DNA from: Paeniglutamicibacter antarcticus_C
GTDB lineage: Bacteria; Actinomycetota; Actinomycetes; Actinomycetales; Micrococcaceae
Direction: 5' to 3'
DNA: 64,000 nucleotides
Assembly (NCBI RefSeq): GCF_039544305.1
Contig: NZ_BAABLK010000012.1
Location: 1 to 64,000 of the forward strand
The notes beneath the pieces are model-generated. The model was not told the DNA's origin, ran no database searches, and saw only the letters and a list, made by a program, of their open reading frames with translations. A program made the position numbers and the translations under genes. Of this stretch, positions 50,540-58,576 are shown in pieces; position 1 is the first letter of the stretch, and the number at the start of each line of letters is the position of its first letter.

Positions 50540-51061
50540 TCAGCGGGGAACCTCGAAGTTGGTCACGCGCATATCGCGGCCGTCGATCTCGGCCCAGTCC
50601 TTGTCGGTCTGCAACACCGTCAGTCCCAGCGTCGGGTAGTCCATGGCCAGCTCGTAGACTGCCTCTTCGTCGGAGTCCACCGAGGCCAGGGACATGGCCA
50701 GTTCCTGCAGCACCGGCTGGTGCCCGATGACCAGCAGGGTCGTGACGGTCTCGGGGGTTTCGTTGATGATGGAGCACAGCGCGGTGATTGAGGCACCATA
50801 GATCCGCGAATCCAGGTAGGGCGTCGGTGCCTTTTCGCCCAGTTCGCTGATGACCCAGGCACAGGTGGCCCGGGTGCGCTGGGCGTCGGAGAGCACTATG
50901 TAGTCGGGGACCATTTGGTTCTCGCGCAACCATGCCCCCGCAGCAGGGGCTTCCCTGTTTCCTCGGGCGCCCAGCGGCCGGTCATGGTCCGATACACCCA
51001 ACGGGTAGTCGCTCTTGGCGTGGCGCAGCAATACGAGTCGCTTCAGGTGGTGTTCACTCAT
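50540..51061 (-). CDS. sixA: SixA-like phosphohistidine phosphatase
   Basis: 173 residues of the histidine phosphatase superfamily. The catalytic RHAKS motif is LLRHAKSDYP near residue 12, SDAQRTRAT follows with the second Arg, and the second His is in VIGHQPVLQ. SixA proteins remove phosphate from histidine phosphotransfer domains or from phosphotransferase-system proteins. The short length, without the alpha-helical insert of mutases, supports this. The ATG at 51061 is exactly 7 nt after TAAACT. Confidence 0.88.
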   Translation of the reverse strand: MSEHHLKRLVLLRHAKSDYPLGVSDHDRPLGARGNREAPAAGAWLRENQMVPDYIVLSDAQRTRATCAWVISELGEKAPTPYLDSRIYGASITALCSIINETPETVTTLLVIGHQPVLQELAMSLASVDSDEEAVYELAMDYPTLGLTVLQTDKDWAEIDGRDMRVTNFEVPR

Positions 51062-51074
51062 GCACACAAGTTTA
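51059..51074 (-). promoter_or_regulatory. -10 element with leaderless start (sixA)
   Basis: TAAACT (51069-51074, minus strand), 7 nt, then ATG. It lies just behind the terminator of the winged-helix gene. Confidence 0.6.
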
Positions 51075-51095
51075 GGGCCCGCCTGGGCTTAAGCA

Positions 51096-51133
51096 CCTGT
51101 GGGCCCGGCATCCACGGATGCCGGGCCCACAGG
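51096..51133 (-). terminator. Terminator of the winged-helix gene
   Basis: 51096-51113 and 51116-51133 are perfect inverted repeats; the innermost pairs open to form the loop. Confidence 0.75.
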
Positions 51134-51149
51134 GAAGAAGGGAATCAGA

Positions 51150-51947
51150 CTAGATCGTGTATTCCGGGGCTGCCCAGACGACGACCTCGGGGTGCTCGTA
51201 GAAACGGTAACCCTGTCCGCGCACGGTGCGCACGGTGTTGGCCAGTCGGCCCAGCTTGGAACGCAGGCGACGGATGTGCACGTCGATGGTGCGCTCGTTC
51301 GGGACCTCTTCGGCGTTGCGCCACAGGTTGGTGAGCAGCTCGTCGCGCCCCACTGTGCGGGTGCCGTTCTCCACCAGGTAGTTCAGCAGTTCGAATTCCT
51401 TGAACGTAAGGTTCAGCGTCTCCCCGTCAAGGTGCACTTCACGGCGAGACAAATCGATCAGCACGCCCGAGGGGCGCGGAACTGCTGGGCGGGCATCGAC
51501 CCGTGGGCGTCGGTTGACGGTGGGATCCCCCAGCGCCTGGCGCACGACATCGATGTTTTCGCCCTGGGCGCTGGACGGGGCAAGTGCGACGGCCGCGTGG
51601 GTCTGCGCATCCGGGGACAGCGTTGCGAGAAACGCGCGAACCTGGGTGGCCAGCTTGCCCAGCGTGGTTCCCTGGGCTTGGGCCACCGACTCGTCGAGGC
51701 CTACGTAGAGCACGAACCCGCGTGCCGTGGTGTCACCGGCAACCGGCTGAGGGCCGGGGGTTCCGTTGGGTGTCACAACAGGGGTCGGAGCCGTCATCGG
51801 CCGAGTCTCATGGGTGGCAGACACCGCATGGAGCTGGCGATAGCCTGCCGGGGCGTAGCCGCCTGGGGCAGTGTTGCGCTGCGCTGCAGCGGCGCGTGAC
51901 TGGGCGTTGCGGATTGAGACATGGACGTATCCGGACGTTACCGACAT
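51150..51947 (-). CDS. Orphan OmpR-type winged-helix regulator without receiver domain
   Basis: 265 residues. The C-terminal 105 residues are a clear OmpR/PhoB DNA-binding domain (VHLDGETLNLTFKEFELLNYL, GRDELLTNLW, ERTIDVHIRRLRSKLG, VRTVRGQGYRFYEH). The N-terminal 150 residues contain no phosphoacceptor site; a segment around 75-120 (GFVLYVGLDESVAQAQGTT) looks alpha/beta but is not a receiver. So activity is not set by an ordinary kinase. GAGGT lies 10 nt before the ATG at 51947. A long upstream region with a Crp-like site separates it from the two-component system. Confidence 0.8.
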   Translation of the reverse strand: MSVTSGYVHVSIRNAQSRAAAAQRNTAPGGYAPAGYRQLHAVSATHETRPMTAPTPVVTPNGTPGPQPVAGDTTARGFVLYVGLDESVAQAQGTTLGKLATQVRAFLATLSPDAQTHAAVALAPSSAQGENIDVVRQALGDPTVNRRPRVDARPAVPRPSGVLIDLSRREVHLDGETLNLTFKEFELLNYLVENGTRTVGRDELLTNLWRNAEEVPNERTIDVHIRRLRSKLGRLANTVRTVRGQGYRFYEHPEVVVWAAPEYTI

Positions 51948-52532
51948 GCTTCTTTACCTCTAACTCGTGTGAATGCCACGGAATGGCGCGAATGCTTGAT
52001 TGCCTCGCCTGATCGCCGGTGCGAGGGGCGGGTGCGATGCGAGTGTCACTGAGCGTTGGAAGGATCCGACACTCAGCTGGGCATTCGACAACAACTCCGG
52101 CGATGGTCCATCGCCATGCCTTGATAAAGGCCCTTGGGTGTTGCTGATGCGCTATTCACAATCTCTAGTTTCCTCGTAATATTAGGAACCCGCAAGTAAC
52201 AAACCTCGATGCAGTCCACGATGTGACACAGCAGACGCTTAACGTGATTAGCATCACATTGCACAGATGTACGCTGTACCGATTCCACGCAATGCGGTAT
52301 GCGTAGTCATCTCTTCAAGAAGTGACAATGTGATCAATACCCAATGCCATCGGTGCTCAAGCCGCGGGACTTACACCCGCATCCGGATCCAAGCAACGAC
52401 CCCACCCTGCGTTGGCCCACCGCGCTCCTCCCCCTATTGCTCTCAGGCCCTAGGCTTGAACCAGCGGGTCTCACAGCCTGCACACAGCCGTGCCACAGGA
52501 CCGGCCTACACCCAGGAGGGAAAGTTAAGAAC
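51948..52532. other. Divergent 585-bp intergenic region with regulatory signals
   Basis: No gene is visible. An AT-rich centre (52130-52350) holds a Crp/GlxR-like box cGTGA-TTAGCA-TCACa (52243-52258), an inverted repeat TTCCT/AGGAA around 52170-52190, and on the minus strand TTGCGG, 17 nt, GAAACT as a possible promoter for the winged-helix gene. Rightward, TAGGCT at 52451-52456 is a possible -10 for the response regulator, giving a leader of about 70 nt. Confidence 0.45.
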
Positions 52533-53273
52533 ATGCCCAGCCCACGCTTTTCTCCCACGCAGTTGCCCCGCCTGACCCACCCGGACGGAACAGCCATCCG
52601 GGTGCTTGTTGTCGACGACGAACCCTCGCTCGCCGAGCTCGTTTCCATGGGCACCCGCATGTTGGGGTGGGAGGCAACGGTCGCCTACGACGGCCCCTCC
52701 GCGGTCGAAGCCTGCCGCAAATCCGCACCGGATGTTCTGGTGCTCGACTGGATGCTGCCCGGTTTCGAGGGCCCGGAGGTGCTGCGCAAGGTACGCACCT
52801 TCCTTCCCGAGGTCCCGGTGCTGTTCCTGACCGCCAAGGACGCAGTGGAGGACCGTATCGAAGGACTCGGCATCGGCGCCGACGACTATGTCGCCAAGCC
52901 ATTCAGCCTCGAGGAAGTCCTGCTACGCCTGCACAAGCTTGTGGAACGGTCCGGGGCCACCGCCGCGGACGGCGCGGAACTGGTGGTGGGCGACCTGGTC
53001 CTGAACAGCGACTCCCACGACGTCACCCGGGCCGGCGAGCCCATCAATCTCACCGCCACCGAGTTCGACCTGCTCTCCTACCTGATGGTCAATGCCCGTC
53101 GGGTTGTCTCCAAATCCCAGATCCTGGACAACGTCTGGCACTACGATTTCGGTGGACAGGCCAATATTGTCGAACTCTACATTTCCTACCTGCGCAAAAA
53201 GATCGAAGCTGACGGGCCAGCGATGATCCACACGGTGCGAGGAGCCGGATACATGCTCAAGCCCGCCTCATGA
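52533..53273 (+). CDS. Response regulator, OmpR family
   Basis: 246 residues. After a 22-residue tail the receiver domain has acidic VVDDEPS, phosphoacceptor Asp in LVLDWMLPG and Lys in VAKPFSLEE. The winged helix ends VRGAGYMLKPAS. The closest known types are the actinobacterial TcrX/PrrA/CseB regulators, but the stimulus cannot be read. AGGAGG lies upstream of the ATG at 52533. The stop overlaps the kinase start by 4 nt. Confidence 0.9.
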   Translation: MPSPRFSPTQLPRLTHPDGTAIRVLVVDDEPSLAELVSMGTRMLGWEATVAYDGPSAVEACRKSAPDVLVLDWMLPGFEGPEVLRKVRTFLPEVPVLFLTAKDAVEDRIEGLGIGADDYVAKPFSLEEVLLRLHKLVERSGATAADGAELVVGDLVLNSDSHDVTRAGEPINLTATEFDLLSYLMVNARRVVSKSQILDNVWHYDFGGQANIVELYISYLRKKIEADGPAMIHTVRGAGYMLKPAS

Positions 53274-54847
53274 GCCAACGAGCACCCCTTGTGCCGGAGA
53301 ACGGCGAAGTGGAACCGAGTCCTGGCCCACCGGCAAAGCCGTTGCAGGTTCCCTTTCACCTGCGCCTGGGCCAATGGATCGGCAGGCTCACCCTGCAGCG
53401 CAAGCTGCTGCTGGCGCTCATCGGCTCCTTGGCACTGATCTGCACGCTCATCGGGCTGCTGCTAAACACCGGCATGCGCCAGTCCCTGGCCACCCAGCTA
53501 CACGAGCAGTTGAGATTCGCCTCGGAACGCGCGGCAACCTATTCGGCACAAAACGGCCCCGACGCCTCATCCGGCCCGCTTTTTGCCCCCGGCCAGGCCT
53601 CGGGCACGCTCAACGCCAGGATCGTCCCCGGCTTCCTGATTTTCGGGGCGGTGCTCGACCCCAAGACCGGCGAGCGCAAGGAGATCACCGAAGCCGATGT
53701 GTTGCCGCTGTCCTCGTTGTCCCTGGATGCTCCCCCGGTCATCAAGCACCTGAGCATCGGGGACTACCTGCTCTCTGCCCAGAAGGACCCCGGGTCCCAT
53801 GGAACCCTGGTCACGGGGTTGCCGCTGGAACCCAACGAACGGACCCTGGCAGCGCTGGGAGTCCTGACCCTGACCATCTCGCTGGCCGGGCTGATCGGCA
53901 TCGGGCTGATCGGATCGCTGATCATTCGCCGGTCCTTGGCTCCTTTGCAGCGCGTCTCCGCTGTGGCATCCTCAGTGGCCACCGCCGAACTTGAGTCGGG
54001 CACCGCAGCGCTGGAGGCGCGCGTAACTCCCGAAGACTCGGTTCCGGGCACCGAATCAGGGGAAGTGGGGCGAGCGTTGAATGCGTTGCTGGACAATGTC
54101 GGCACCGCCTTCGCCGTACGCGAGGCCTCCGAGGCGCAAATGCGCCAGTTCGTGGCCGATGCGTCCCATGAGCTGCGCACCCCGCTCTCGGCCATCCGCG
54201 GTTACACGGAACTGATCAGCGCCACGGAGCATTTCTCCGACGACGGGCAGCGTTCGCTGAACCGCGTGCTCGAACAGAGCACCCGGATGAGCTCCCTGGT
54301 GGAAAACCTGCTGCTGCTGGCGCGGCTGGATGAGAAACACCAAATCAAGAAGGTTCCGGTCGACCTGGGAAAGCTGGCAGCGGAGATCACCGAGGACTTC
54401 GCCATCACGGCCTCGTCCCACCATTGGATCCCGACGGTCCCCGATGACGGGCTGGTCGTATCCGGTGATGCCGCCGCCCTTCGCCGGGTCATCACCAACC
54501 TGTTGGCAAATGCCCGAAAGCATACCTCGGCGGGAAGCACCGTCACCGTCAGCGTTGAGCGCGATGCCACCGCCAGCAAGGCGATGCTGCGCGTGGCCGA
54601 CAACGGCGAAGGCATCGCCGCGGATTTCCTGCCCCAGGTGTTCAAGCGCTTCACCCGTGCCGATGCCGCCCGATCGGGCGCCGATGGGACCACCGGGCTG
54701 GGGCTGCCGATCGCCAAGGCCATCGTCGAATCGCACGGGGGCAGCATCGAGGTTTCTTCCGCCCCGGGGAACACCGTCTTCGAGGTGCGCCTGCCGCTGC
54801 CCGCTGCAGCCAAGCCCGCATCCGGACCGAGGCCAACGAACGGCTGA
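53270..54847 (+). CDS. Sensor histidine kinase
   Basis: 525 residues. Two membrane helices (about 44-66 and 200-224) flank an extracytoplasmic sensor domain of some 130 residues, followed by a HAMP linker, the H box ASHELRTPLSAIRGY, the N box NLLANARKHT and the G boxes DNGEGIAADF and TTGLGLPIAK. Partner of the preceding response regulator by coupling (ATGA) and layout. The domain order is that of TcrY/PrrB-like kinases. The first 40 residues are Pro-rich and cytoplasmic. Confidence 0.9.
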   Translation: MSQRAPLVPENGEVEPSPGPPAKPLQVPFHLRLGQWIGRLTLQRKLLLALIGSLALICTLIGLLLNTGMRQSLATQLHEQLRFASERAATYSAQNGPDASSGPLFAPGQASGTLNARIVPGFLIFGAVLDPKTGERKEITEADVLPLSSLSLDAPPVIKHLSIGDYLLSAQKDPGSHGTLVTGLPLEPNERTLAALGVLTLTISLAGLIGIGLIGSLIIRRSLAPLQRVSAVASSVATAELESGTAALEARVTPEDSVPGTESGEVGRALNALLDNVGTAFAVREASEAQMRQFVADASHELRTPLSAIRGYTELISATEHFSDDGQRSLNRVLEQSTRMSSLVENLLLLARLDEKHQIKKVPVDLGKLAAEITEDFAITASSHHWIPTVPDDGLVVSGDAAALRRVITNLLANARKHTSAGSTVTVSVERDATASKAMLRVADNGEGIAADFLPQVFKRFTRADAARSGADGTTGLGLPIAKAIVESHGGSIEVSSAPGNTVFEVRLPLPAAAKPASGPRPTNG

Positions 54848-54871
54848 GGCCCCCACGAGAGCGCACAAGGA

Positions 54872-54924
54872 AGCGGCGCCTACCAGGCTTCGGGAAGGAT
54901 TCCGAATGCCTGCTGGACGCCGCT
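54872..54924. terminator. Imperfect hairpin between kinase and upp
   Basis: AGCGGCG (from 54872) pairs with CGCCGCT (to 54924), with CCAGGC/GCCTG and TTCGG/CCGAA inside. It lies between convergent genes. Confidence 0.5.
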
Positions 54925-54949
54925 CAATGGTGAGGGTTTCCCCGGTTGC

Positions 54950-55588
54950 CTAGTGGGCCACCCCGTAGAGGCGGTCCCCGGCATCTCCGAGTCCGGGAAC
55001 GATGTAGGCGTTCTCATCGAGCTTCTCGTCAAGGGCTCCCAGGATCAGGTGCACCTTGTCGTTCCCGCCGTAGCTCTGCTCCAAACGGGCCAGGCCCTCC
55101 GGTGCGGCAATGAGGCAGATGCAGGTGACATCGGCTGCTCCACGGTCAAAGAGGAACTTGATCGATTCGATCAATGTGCCGCCGGTGGCGAGCATCGGAT
55201 CGAGCACGAAGACCTGGCGTCCGGTCAGGTCCGAGGGCAAGCGTTCGGCGTAGGTGATGATGTCGAGGGTTTCCTCGTTGCGTGCCATGCCCAGGAATCC
55301 CACCTCCGCGGTGGGGACCAGCCGGGTCATTCCCTCGAGCATGCCCAGGCCGGCCCGGAGGATCGGAACCACCAGCGGGGTCGGCTTGGCAAACGCGATT
55401 CCCTTGGTCATCGCCACCGGCGTCTCCACCTGGATCTCGACGGTTTTGACCTCACGCGTGGCCTCATAGGCCAGCAGGGTCACCAACTCGTCGGTCAACT
55501 GCCGGAAAACCGGCGACGGAGTGCTCTTGTCCCGGAGGACCGATACCTTATGGGCCACCAACGGGTGGTCGATTACCTGTACGCGCAT
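54950..55588 (-). CDS. upp: Uracil phosphoribosyltransferase
   Basis: 212 residues, salvaging uracil to UMP with PRPP. The PRPP-binding motif is VFVLDPMLATGGTLIESI; ILRAGLGMLEGM and the uracil-binding end YIVPGLGDAGDRLYG are typical. The ATG at 55588 follows TAGATT by 7 nt, and family members begin MRVQVIDHPL-like, so the longer open frame is rejected. It is divergent from tadA. Confidence 0.95.
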   Translation of the reverse strand: MRVQVIDHPLVAHKVSVLRDKSTPSPVFRQLTDELVTLLAYEATREVKTVEIQVETPVAMTKGIAFAKPTPLVVPILRAGLGMLEGMTRLVPTAEVGFLGMARNEETLDIITYAERLPSDLTGRQVFVLDPMLATGGTLIESIKFLFDRGAADVTCICLIAAPEGLARLEQSYGGNDKVHLILGALDEKLDENAYIVPGLGDAGDRLYGVAH

Positions 55589-55601
55589 GCACCAAAATCT
55601 A
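55586..55601 (-). promoter_or_regulatory. -10 element with leaderless start (upp)
   Basis: TAGATT (55596-55601, minus strand), 7 nt, then ATG. Confidence 0.6.
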
Positions 55602-55707
55602 CCAGCCGAATGCCTTCTGTTCCCGGCTTTCGCCGACTCTCTCCGGGTGATTCCCACCATTGCAGCCGTCTCCGGGCCGGGGTGGGCAAACTAGCATGGG
55701 GTGCACA

Positions 55708-56190
55708 ATGATTGATTCTTCTCATCTCCCGCTCATGGACATCGCTCTTGCCGAGGCCCGGGCCGCCCTTGCCACAGGGGACGTCCCCATTGGTGCGGTG
55801 GTCATCGGCCCCGATTCGAAGGTGCTTGCCACCGGCCGCAACGAGCGCGAGGCCCACGGCGATCCCACCGCCCACGCGGAGCTCGTAGCGATCCGTGGTG
55901 CTGCCCGTGCACTGCGCGACGCCGAACGCGGAGACAGTTGGCGCCTGGAGGACTGCACGCTGGTGGTCACCCTGGAACCGTGCGCCATGTGCGCCGGGGC
56001 GATCGTTCTCGCGCGGATCCCCCGGGTCGTCTTCGGTGCCTGGGATGGGAAGGCTGGTGCCGTCGGTTCGGTGTTCGACATCCTGCGCGAACCCCGGCTC
56101 AACCACTGGGTCGAGGTCTACCCCGGGGTCAAGGAAGCTGAATGCGCGGCACTGCTCACCGATTTCTTCCGCGCCCGCCGCCACACCTAG
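55708..56190 (+). CDS. tadA: tRNA-specific adenosine deaminase
   Basis: 160 residues, zinc-dependent deaminase making inosine at the wobble position of tRNA-Arg(ACG). Zinc ligands are His in PTAHAELVA (with the catalytic Glu) and the two Cys in EPCAMCAGA. The end LTDFFRARR is typical. TAGCAT at 55692-55697 would start transcription 3 nt before the ATG at 55708, a nearly leaderless message; an in-frame ATG at 55696 is the alternative. Both tRNA-Arg(ACG) substrates are in this window. Confidence 0.93.
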   Translation: MIDSSHLPLMDIALAEARAALATGDVPIGAVVIGPDSKVLATGRNEREAHGDPTAHAELVAIRGAARALRDAERGDSWRLEDCTLVVTLEPCAMCAGAIVLARIPRVVFGAWDGKAGAVGSVFDILREPRLNHWVEVYPGVKEAECAALLTDFFRARRHT

Positions 56191-56233
56191 AACGCAATGA
56201 ACCACACCCTCAGGGGCACCGGATCCCCCGTTT

Positions 56234-56261
56234 TTGTTGTGGGGCTATTTCCCGGTAGAGT
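56234..56261 (+). promoter_or_regulatory. Promoter of tRNA-Ser(CGA)
   Basis: -35 TTGTTG (56234-56239), 16-nt spacer, -10 TAGAGT (56256-56261). Confidence 0.65.
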
Positions 56262-56271
56262 GTTCTGGTCT

Positions 56272-56359
56272 GGTGACGTGTCCGAGCGGCCGAAGGTGCA
56301 ACACTCGAAATGTTGTGTACGGAAACGTACCGTGGGTTCAAATCCCACCGTCACCGCCA
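56272..56359 (+). tRNA. tRNA-Ser (anticodon CGA), CCA encoded
   Basis: Class II tRNA: acceptor GGTGACG/CGTCACC, anticodon loop CTCGAAA, long variable arm, T-arm GTTCAAATC, discriminator G and CCA at 56357-56359. Confidence 0.95.
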
Positions 56360-56362
56360 GTA

Positions 56363-56400
56363 TGAAGGGTTTGGATTCCTTAGGGAATCCAAACCCTTCA
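56363..56400. terminator. tRNA-Ser(CGA) terminator
   Basis: Perfect 17-bp stem (56363-56379 with 56384-56400), loop TTAG. It also serves the convergent gene. Confidence 0.8.
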
Positions 56401-56419
56401 GTCGTTGACCGAGGCCCCG

Positions 56420-57193
56420 TCAGGCCCGCCGGCCGTTGGCCAGCCATTGCTCGAAGGTCATCGCATCCCGGACCACCGAGGCCAGAGGAATCAGTCCGCC
56501 GTTGAAGGCCAGCACTCCCGGCACCGGCAGCCCGAGAACCCTGGCCCGCGGTCCTGCGTTGCCGGCAGCGGCGTTGTCCTTGGAGACCAGGCGCGCGAGC
56601 TGTGCCATGTCTCGTTCTTCGGGACCGGCCAGCTCTACTCCCGCCGGTGCGTTCTTTCCCGATTCGACGGTGGAGGCCACCAGCCTAGCCACCGCGTCGG
56701 CGGCGACCGGCTGGGTTTTCATGCGTGGAACCACCGACAGAGGCCCAAACCCCATTTGCCCCAGCATGGTCTCGGCGAGCTCGAACCATTGGGTGGAGCA
56801 CACGATCGTGGAGGGCACCCTCGCGTTTTGGTATCGGGCTTCTTGGGCAGCCTTGCCGCGGTAGTAGCCCATGAACCTGTTGATCTTCGGTTTCCGGGCA
56901 TTGATGATCGAGACGCAGACCAAGTGCTTGACACGTTCCTGCTCCGCGGCGCGGATGATGTTCCGTGCGGTGGTGTCGTAAAAATCAATGCAGGCACCGG
57001 CGTTGGGGCTGGCTAGGTTCAGGCAGTCGACCACCGCGTCAGCGCCTTCCAGCACCGGCGCCAAGCCGAGCCCCGTGTACGCGTCAACCCCCGTGGTCTT
57101 GCTGGCCGCCACCACCTCGTGGCCTGCTTCCCGCAGCACGCCTACGACGCGTCTGCCCAGGTTTCCGTTGCCGCCGAGAACGATCACTTTCAT
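56420..57193 (-). CDS. NAD(P)-binding atypical SDR-like oxidoreductase
   Basis: 257 residues. The dinucleotide motif VLGGNGNLGRRVVGVLREAG at residue 4 starts an NmrA/NAD(P)H-binding fold; VDCLNLAS, HLVCVSIINA and the absence of a YxxxK pair at the usual site (a YYRGK is present near 116) place it among the atypical short-chain dehydrogenases, many of which sense NAD(P)H rather than catalyse. The ATG at 57193 lies 7 nt after TAGGCT. It runs in the same direction as the PAP2 gene and lies 52 nt from it. Confidence 0.82.
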   Translation of the reverse strand: MKVIVLGGNGNLGRRVVGVLREAGHEVVAASKTTGVDAYTGLGLAPVLEGADAVVDCLNLASPNAGACIDFYDTTARNIIRAAEQERVKHLVCVSIINARKPKINRFMGYYRGKAAQEARYQNARVPSTIVCSTQWFELAETMLGQMGFGPLSVVPRMKTQPVAADAVARLVASTVESGKNAPAGVELAGPEERDMAQLARLVSKDNAAAGNAGPRARVLGLPVPGVLAFNGGLIPLASVVRDAMTFEQWLANGRRA

Positions 57194-57206
57194 GTAGTTG
57201 AGCCTA
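57191..57206 (-). promoter_or_regulatory. -10 element with leaderless start (NAD(P)-binding protein)
   Basis: TAGGCT (57201-57206, minus strand), 7 nt, then ATG. Confidence 0.6.
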
Positions 57207-57245
57207 CGCGCCAAGTCTTCTCGAATCGAGGGAAAACCGGCGTCC

Positions 57246-57950
57246 CTAGAGTCGAAGCCAGCTGAACCTGCGCCGGTTGCGCAGCAGCACAAAGTGGTGC
57301 AGCAGGATCACCACCACCACCCAGCTTCCGCCGATCAACAACCCGCCCAGTACGTCGCTGAGCCAGTGGTGCCCCAGGTATAAGCGGCTCCAGCCCACCG
57401 AAAGGACGAAGGACCCGAGGGTAAACAGCACCAGGATGCGCCAGAGCACGCTGCGCAACAGAAGGAACGCGATATACCCGACGATGCCCAGGATGGCCAC
57501 GGAATTAAGTGTGTGACCGCTTGGGAACGAATAGGAGGCCGGAACCGTGCCAAGCGCGTCGTCAATCGGCGGCCGGGCCCTGCCCAGCGTGCTTTTCAAG
57601 ACCACCGTCAGCGCCACCGAACCGGCGGCCGTGACTGCTATGAGCGCTCCGGGCCACGGACTTCGGGTACGCCATGAGAACAGTCCGATGAAACACAGGG
57701 CAAGGATGGTCATGGCGGTCGTGTCCCCGGCGACGGTGAAAAACCACGCAATGTACGTTGCTGCTGCACTGCGGTGCGCTTCCATCCATTCCAGCAGCGG
57801 GATGTCGAAGGCATCGGGCATCCCTCCGACACGAACCGAAACCCAGAGGCGGCGTGCCACGGCCAACAGACCCAATAAAAGTGCCAGTGAAAAAGTGAGG
57901 ATCGAACCGGTGCGGGGCCCGCTCTTGCCGGGTCGGCGCGGTGAAGTCAT
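57246..57950 (-). CDS. PAP2-family membrane phosphatase
   Basis: 234 residues with about six membrane helices. The three PAP2 motifs are present: KSTLGRARPP, PSGHT and SRLYLGHHWLSDV. Such enzymes dephosphorylate undecaprenyl diphosphate or phosphatidic and similar lipids at the outer face of the membrane. Substrate unproven. The ATG at 57950 follows TAAGCT by 7 nt. It is divergent from rlmH. Confidence 0.88.
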   Translation of the reverse strand: MTSPRRPGKSGPRTGSILTFSLALLLGLLAVARRLWVSVRVGGMPDAFDIPLLEWMEAHRSAAATYIAWFFTVAGDTTAMTILALCFIGLFSWRTRSPWPGALIAVTAAGSVALTVVLKSTLGRARPPIDDALGTVPASYSFPSGHTLNSVAILGIVGYIAFLLLRSVLWRILVLFTLGSFVLSVGWSRLYLGHHWLSDVLGGLLIGGSWVVVVILLHHFVLLRNRRRFSWLRL

Positions 57951-57963
57951 GGAGCAAAGCTTA
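57948..57963 (-). promoter_or_regulatory. -10 element with leaderless start (PAP2)
   Basis: TAAGCT (57958-57963, minus strand), 7 nt, then ATG. Confidence 0.6.
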
Positions 57964-58052
57964 TCGCCCGGAGCCACTGATTCGCTCAAGGCCGGATCGG
58001 GCTTGCCGTTGTGCGGTGACGTTGGCGCCGAAGCATGCGCGAAGATGGAGGC

Positions 58053-58511
58053 ATGACAATTCGCGTGCTGGCCGTGGGCAAGAAACACGAATCCTGGGTG
58101 AGCGAGGGAATCGAACGTTATGAAAAGCGGATGAAGAAGCCCTTCGACATCAAGTGGCAGCTGCTTCCGCATTCGGCACGCGAAGGGGATCTGGCACGCA
58201 CCGAAGAATCCGCGCGGATCCTGGCCAAGGTCGACGCCAAGGACTTCCTCCTCCTGCTTGACGAGCGCGGGAAGAACATCGATTCCCCCGCACTGGCCAA
58301 GACGCTGCAGCGTCCCCTGGACGCCTCGCGGAACATCACCGTGGTGATCGGCGGTGCATACGGCATCGAGGCGTCCGTCCACGCCCGTGCCGATTTCACC
58401 TGGAGCCTGTCAAAACTGGTCTTCCCGCACCAGCTGGTCCGCCTGATCCTTACCGAGCAGCTCTACCGGGCCCAGGAAATCACCGCCGGCGGCAAGTACC
58501 ACCACGTATAG
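58053..58511 (+). CDS. rlmH: 23S rRNA (pseudouridine-1915 N3)-methyltransferase
   Basis: 152 residues, a minimal SPOUT knot enzyme that modifies helix 69 of 23S rRNA in assembled ribosomes. Visible are LLLDERGKNIDS, the SAM loop VIGGAYGIE, and the end SLSKLVFPHQLVRLILTEQL with the final YHHV. GGAGG sits unusually close to the ATG at 58053; GAAGAT 6 nt upstream could make it leaderless instead. Confidence 0.94.
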   Translation: MTIRVLAVGKKHESWVSEGIERYEKRMKKPFDIKWQLLPHSAREGDLARTEESARILAKVDAKDFLLLLDERGKNIDSPALAKTLQRPLDASRNITVVIGGAYGIEASVHARADFTWSLSKLVFPHQLVRLILTEQLYRAQEITAGGKYHHV

Positions 58512-58560
58512 CCGCCCCTGCCCTCGGTGAAACGACGACCTAATTGACCCATCCAGCGTT

Positions 58561-58576
58561 TAGGCTGGGGTCGATG
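58561..58576 (+). promoter_or_regulatory. -10 element with leaderless start (lhr)
   Basis: TAGGCT (58561-58566), 7 nt, then ATG at 58574. Confidence 0.6.

Noticed and set aside
51948..52532. Riboswitch or small RNA in the long intergenic region
   Set aside because: No known riboswitch core could be recognised; only short dyads and promoter-like hexamers.
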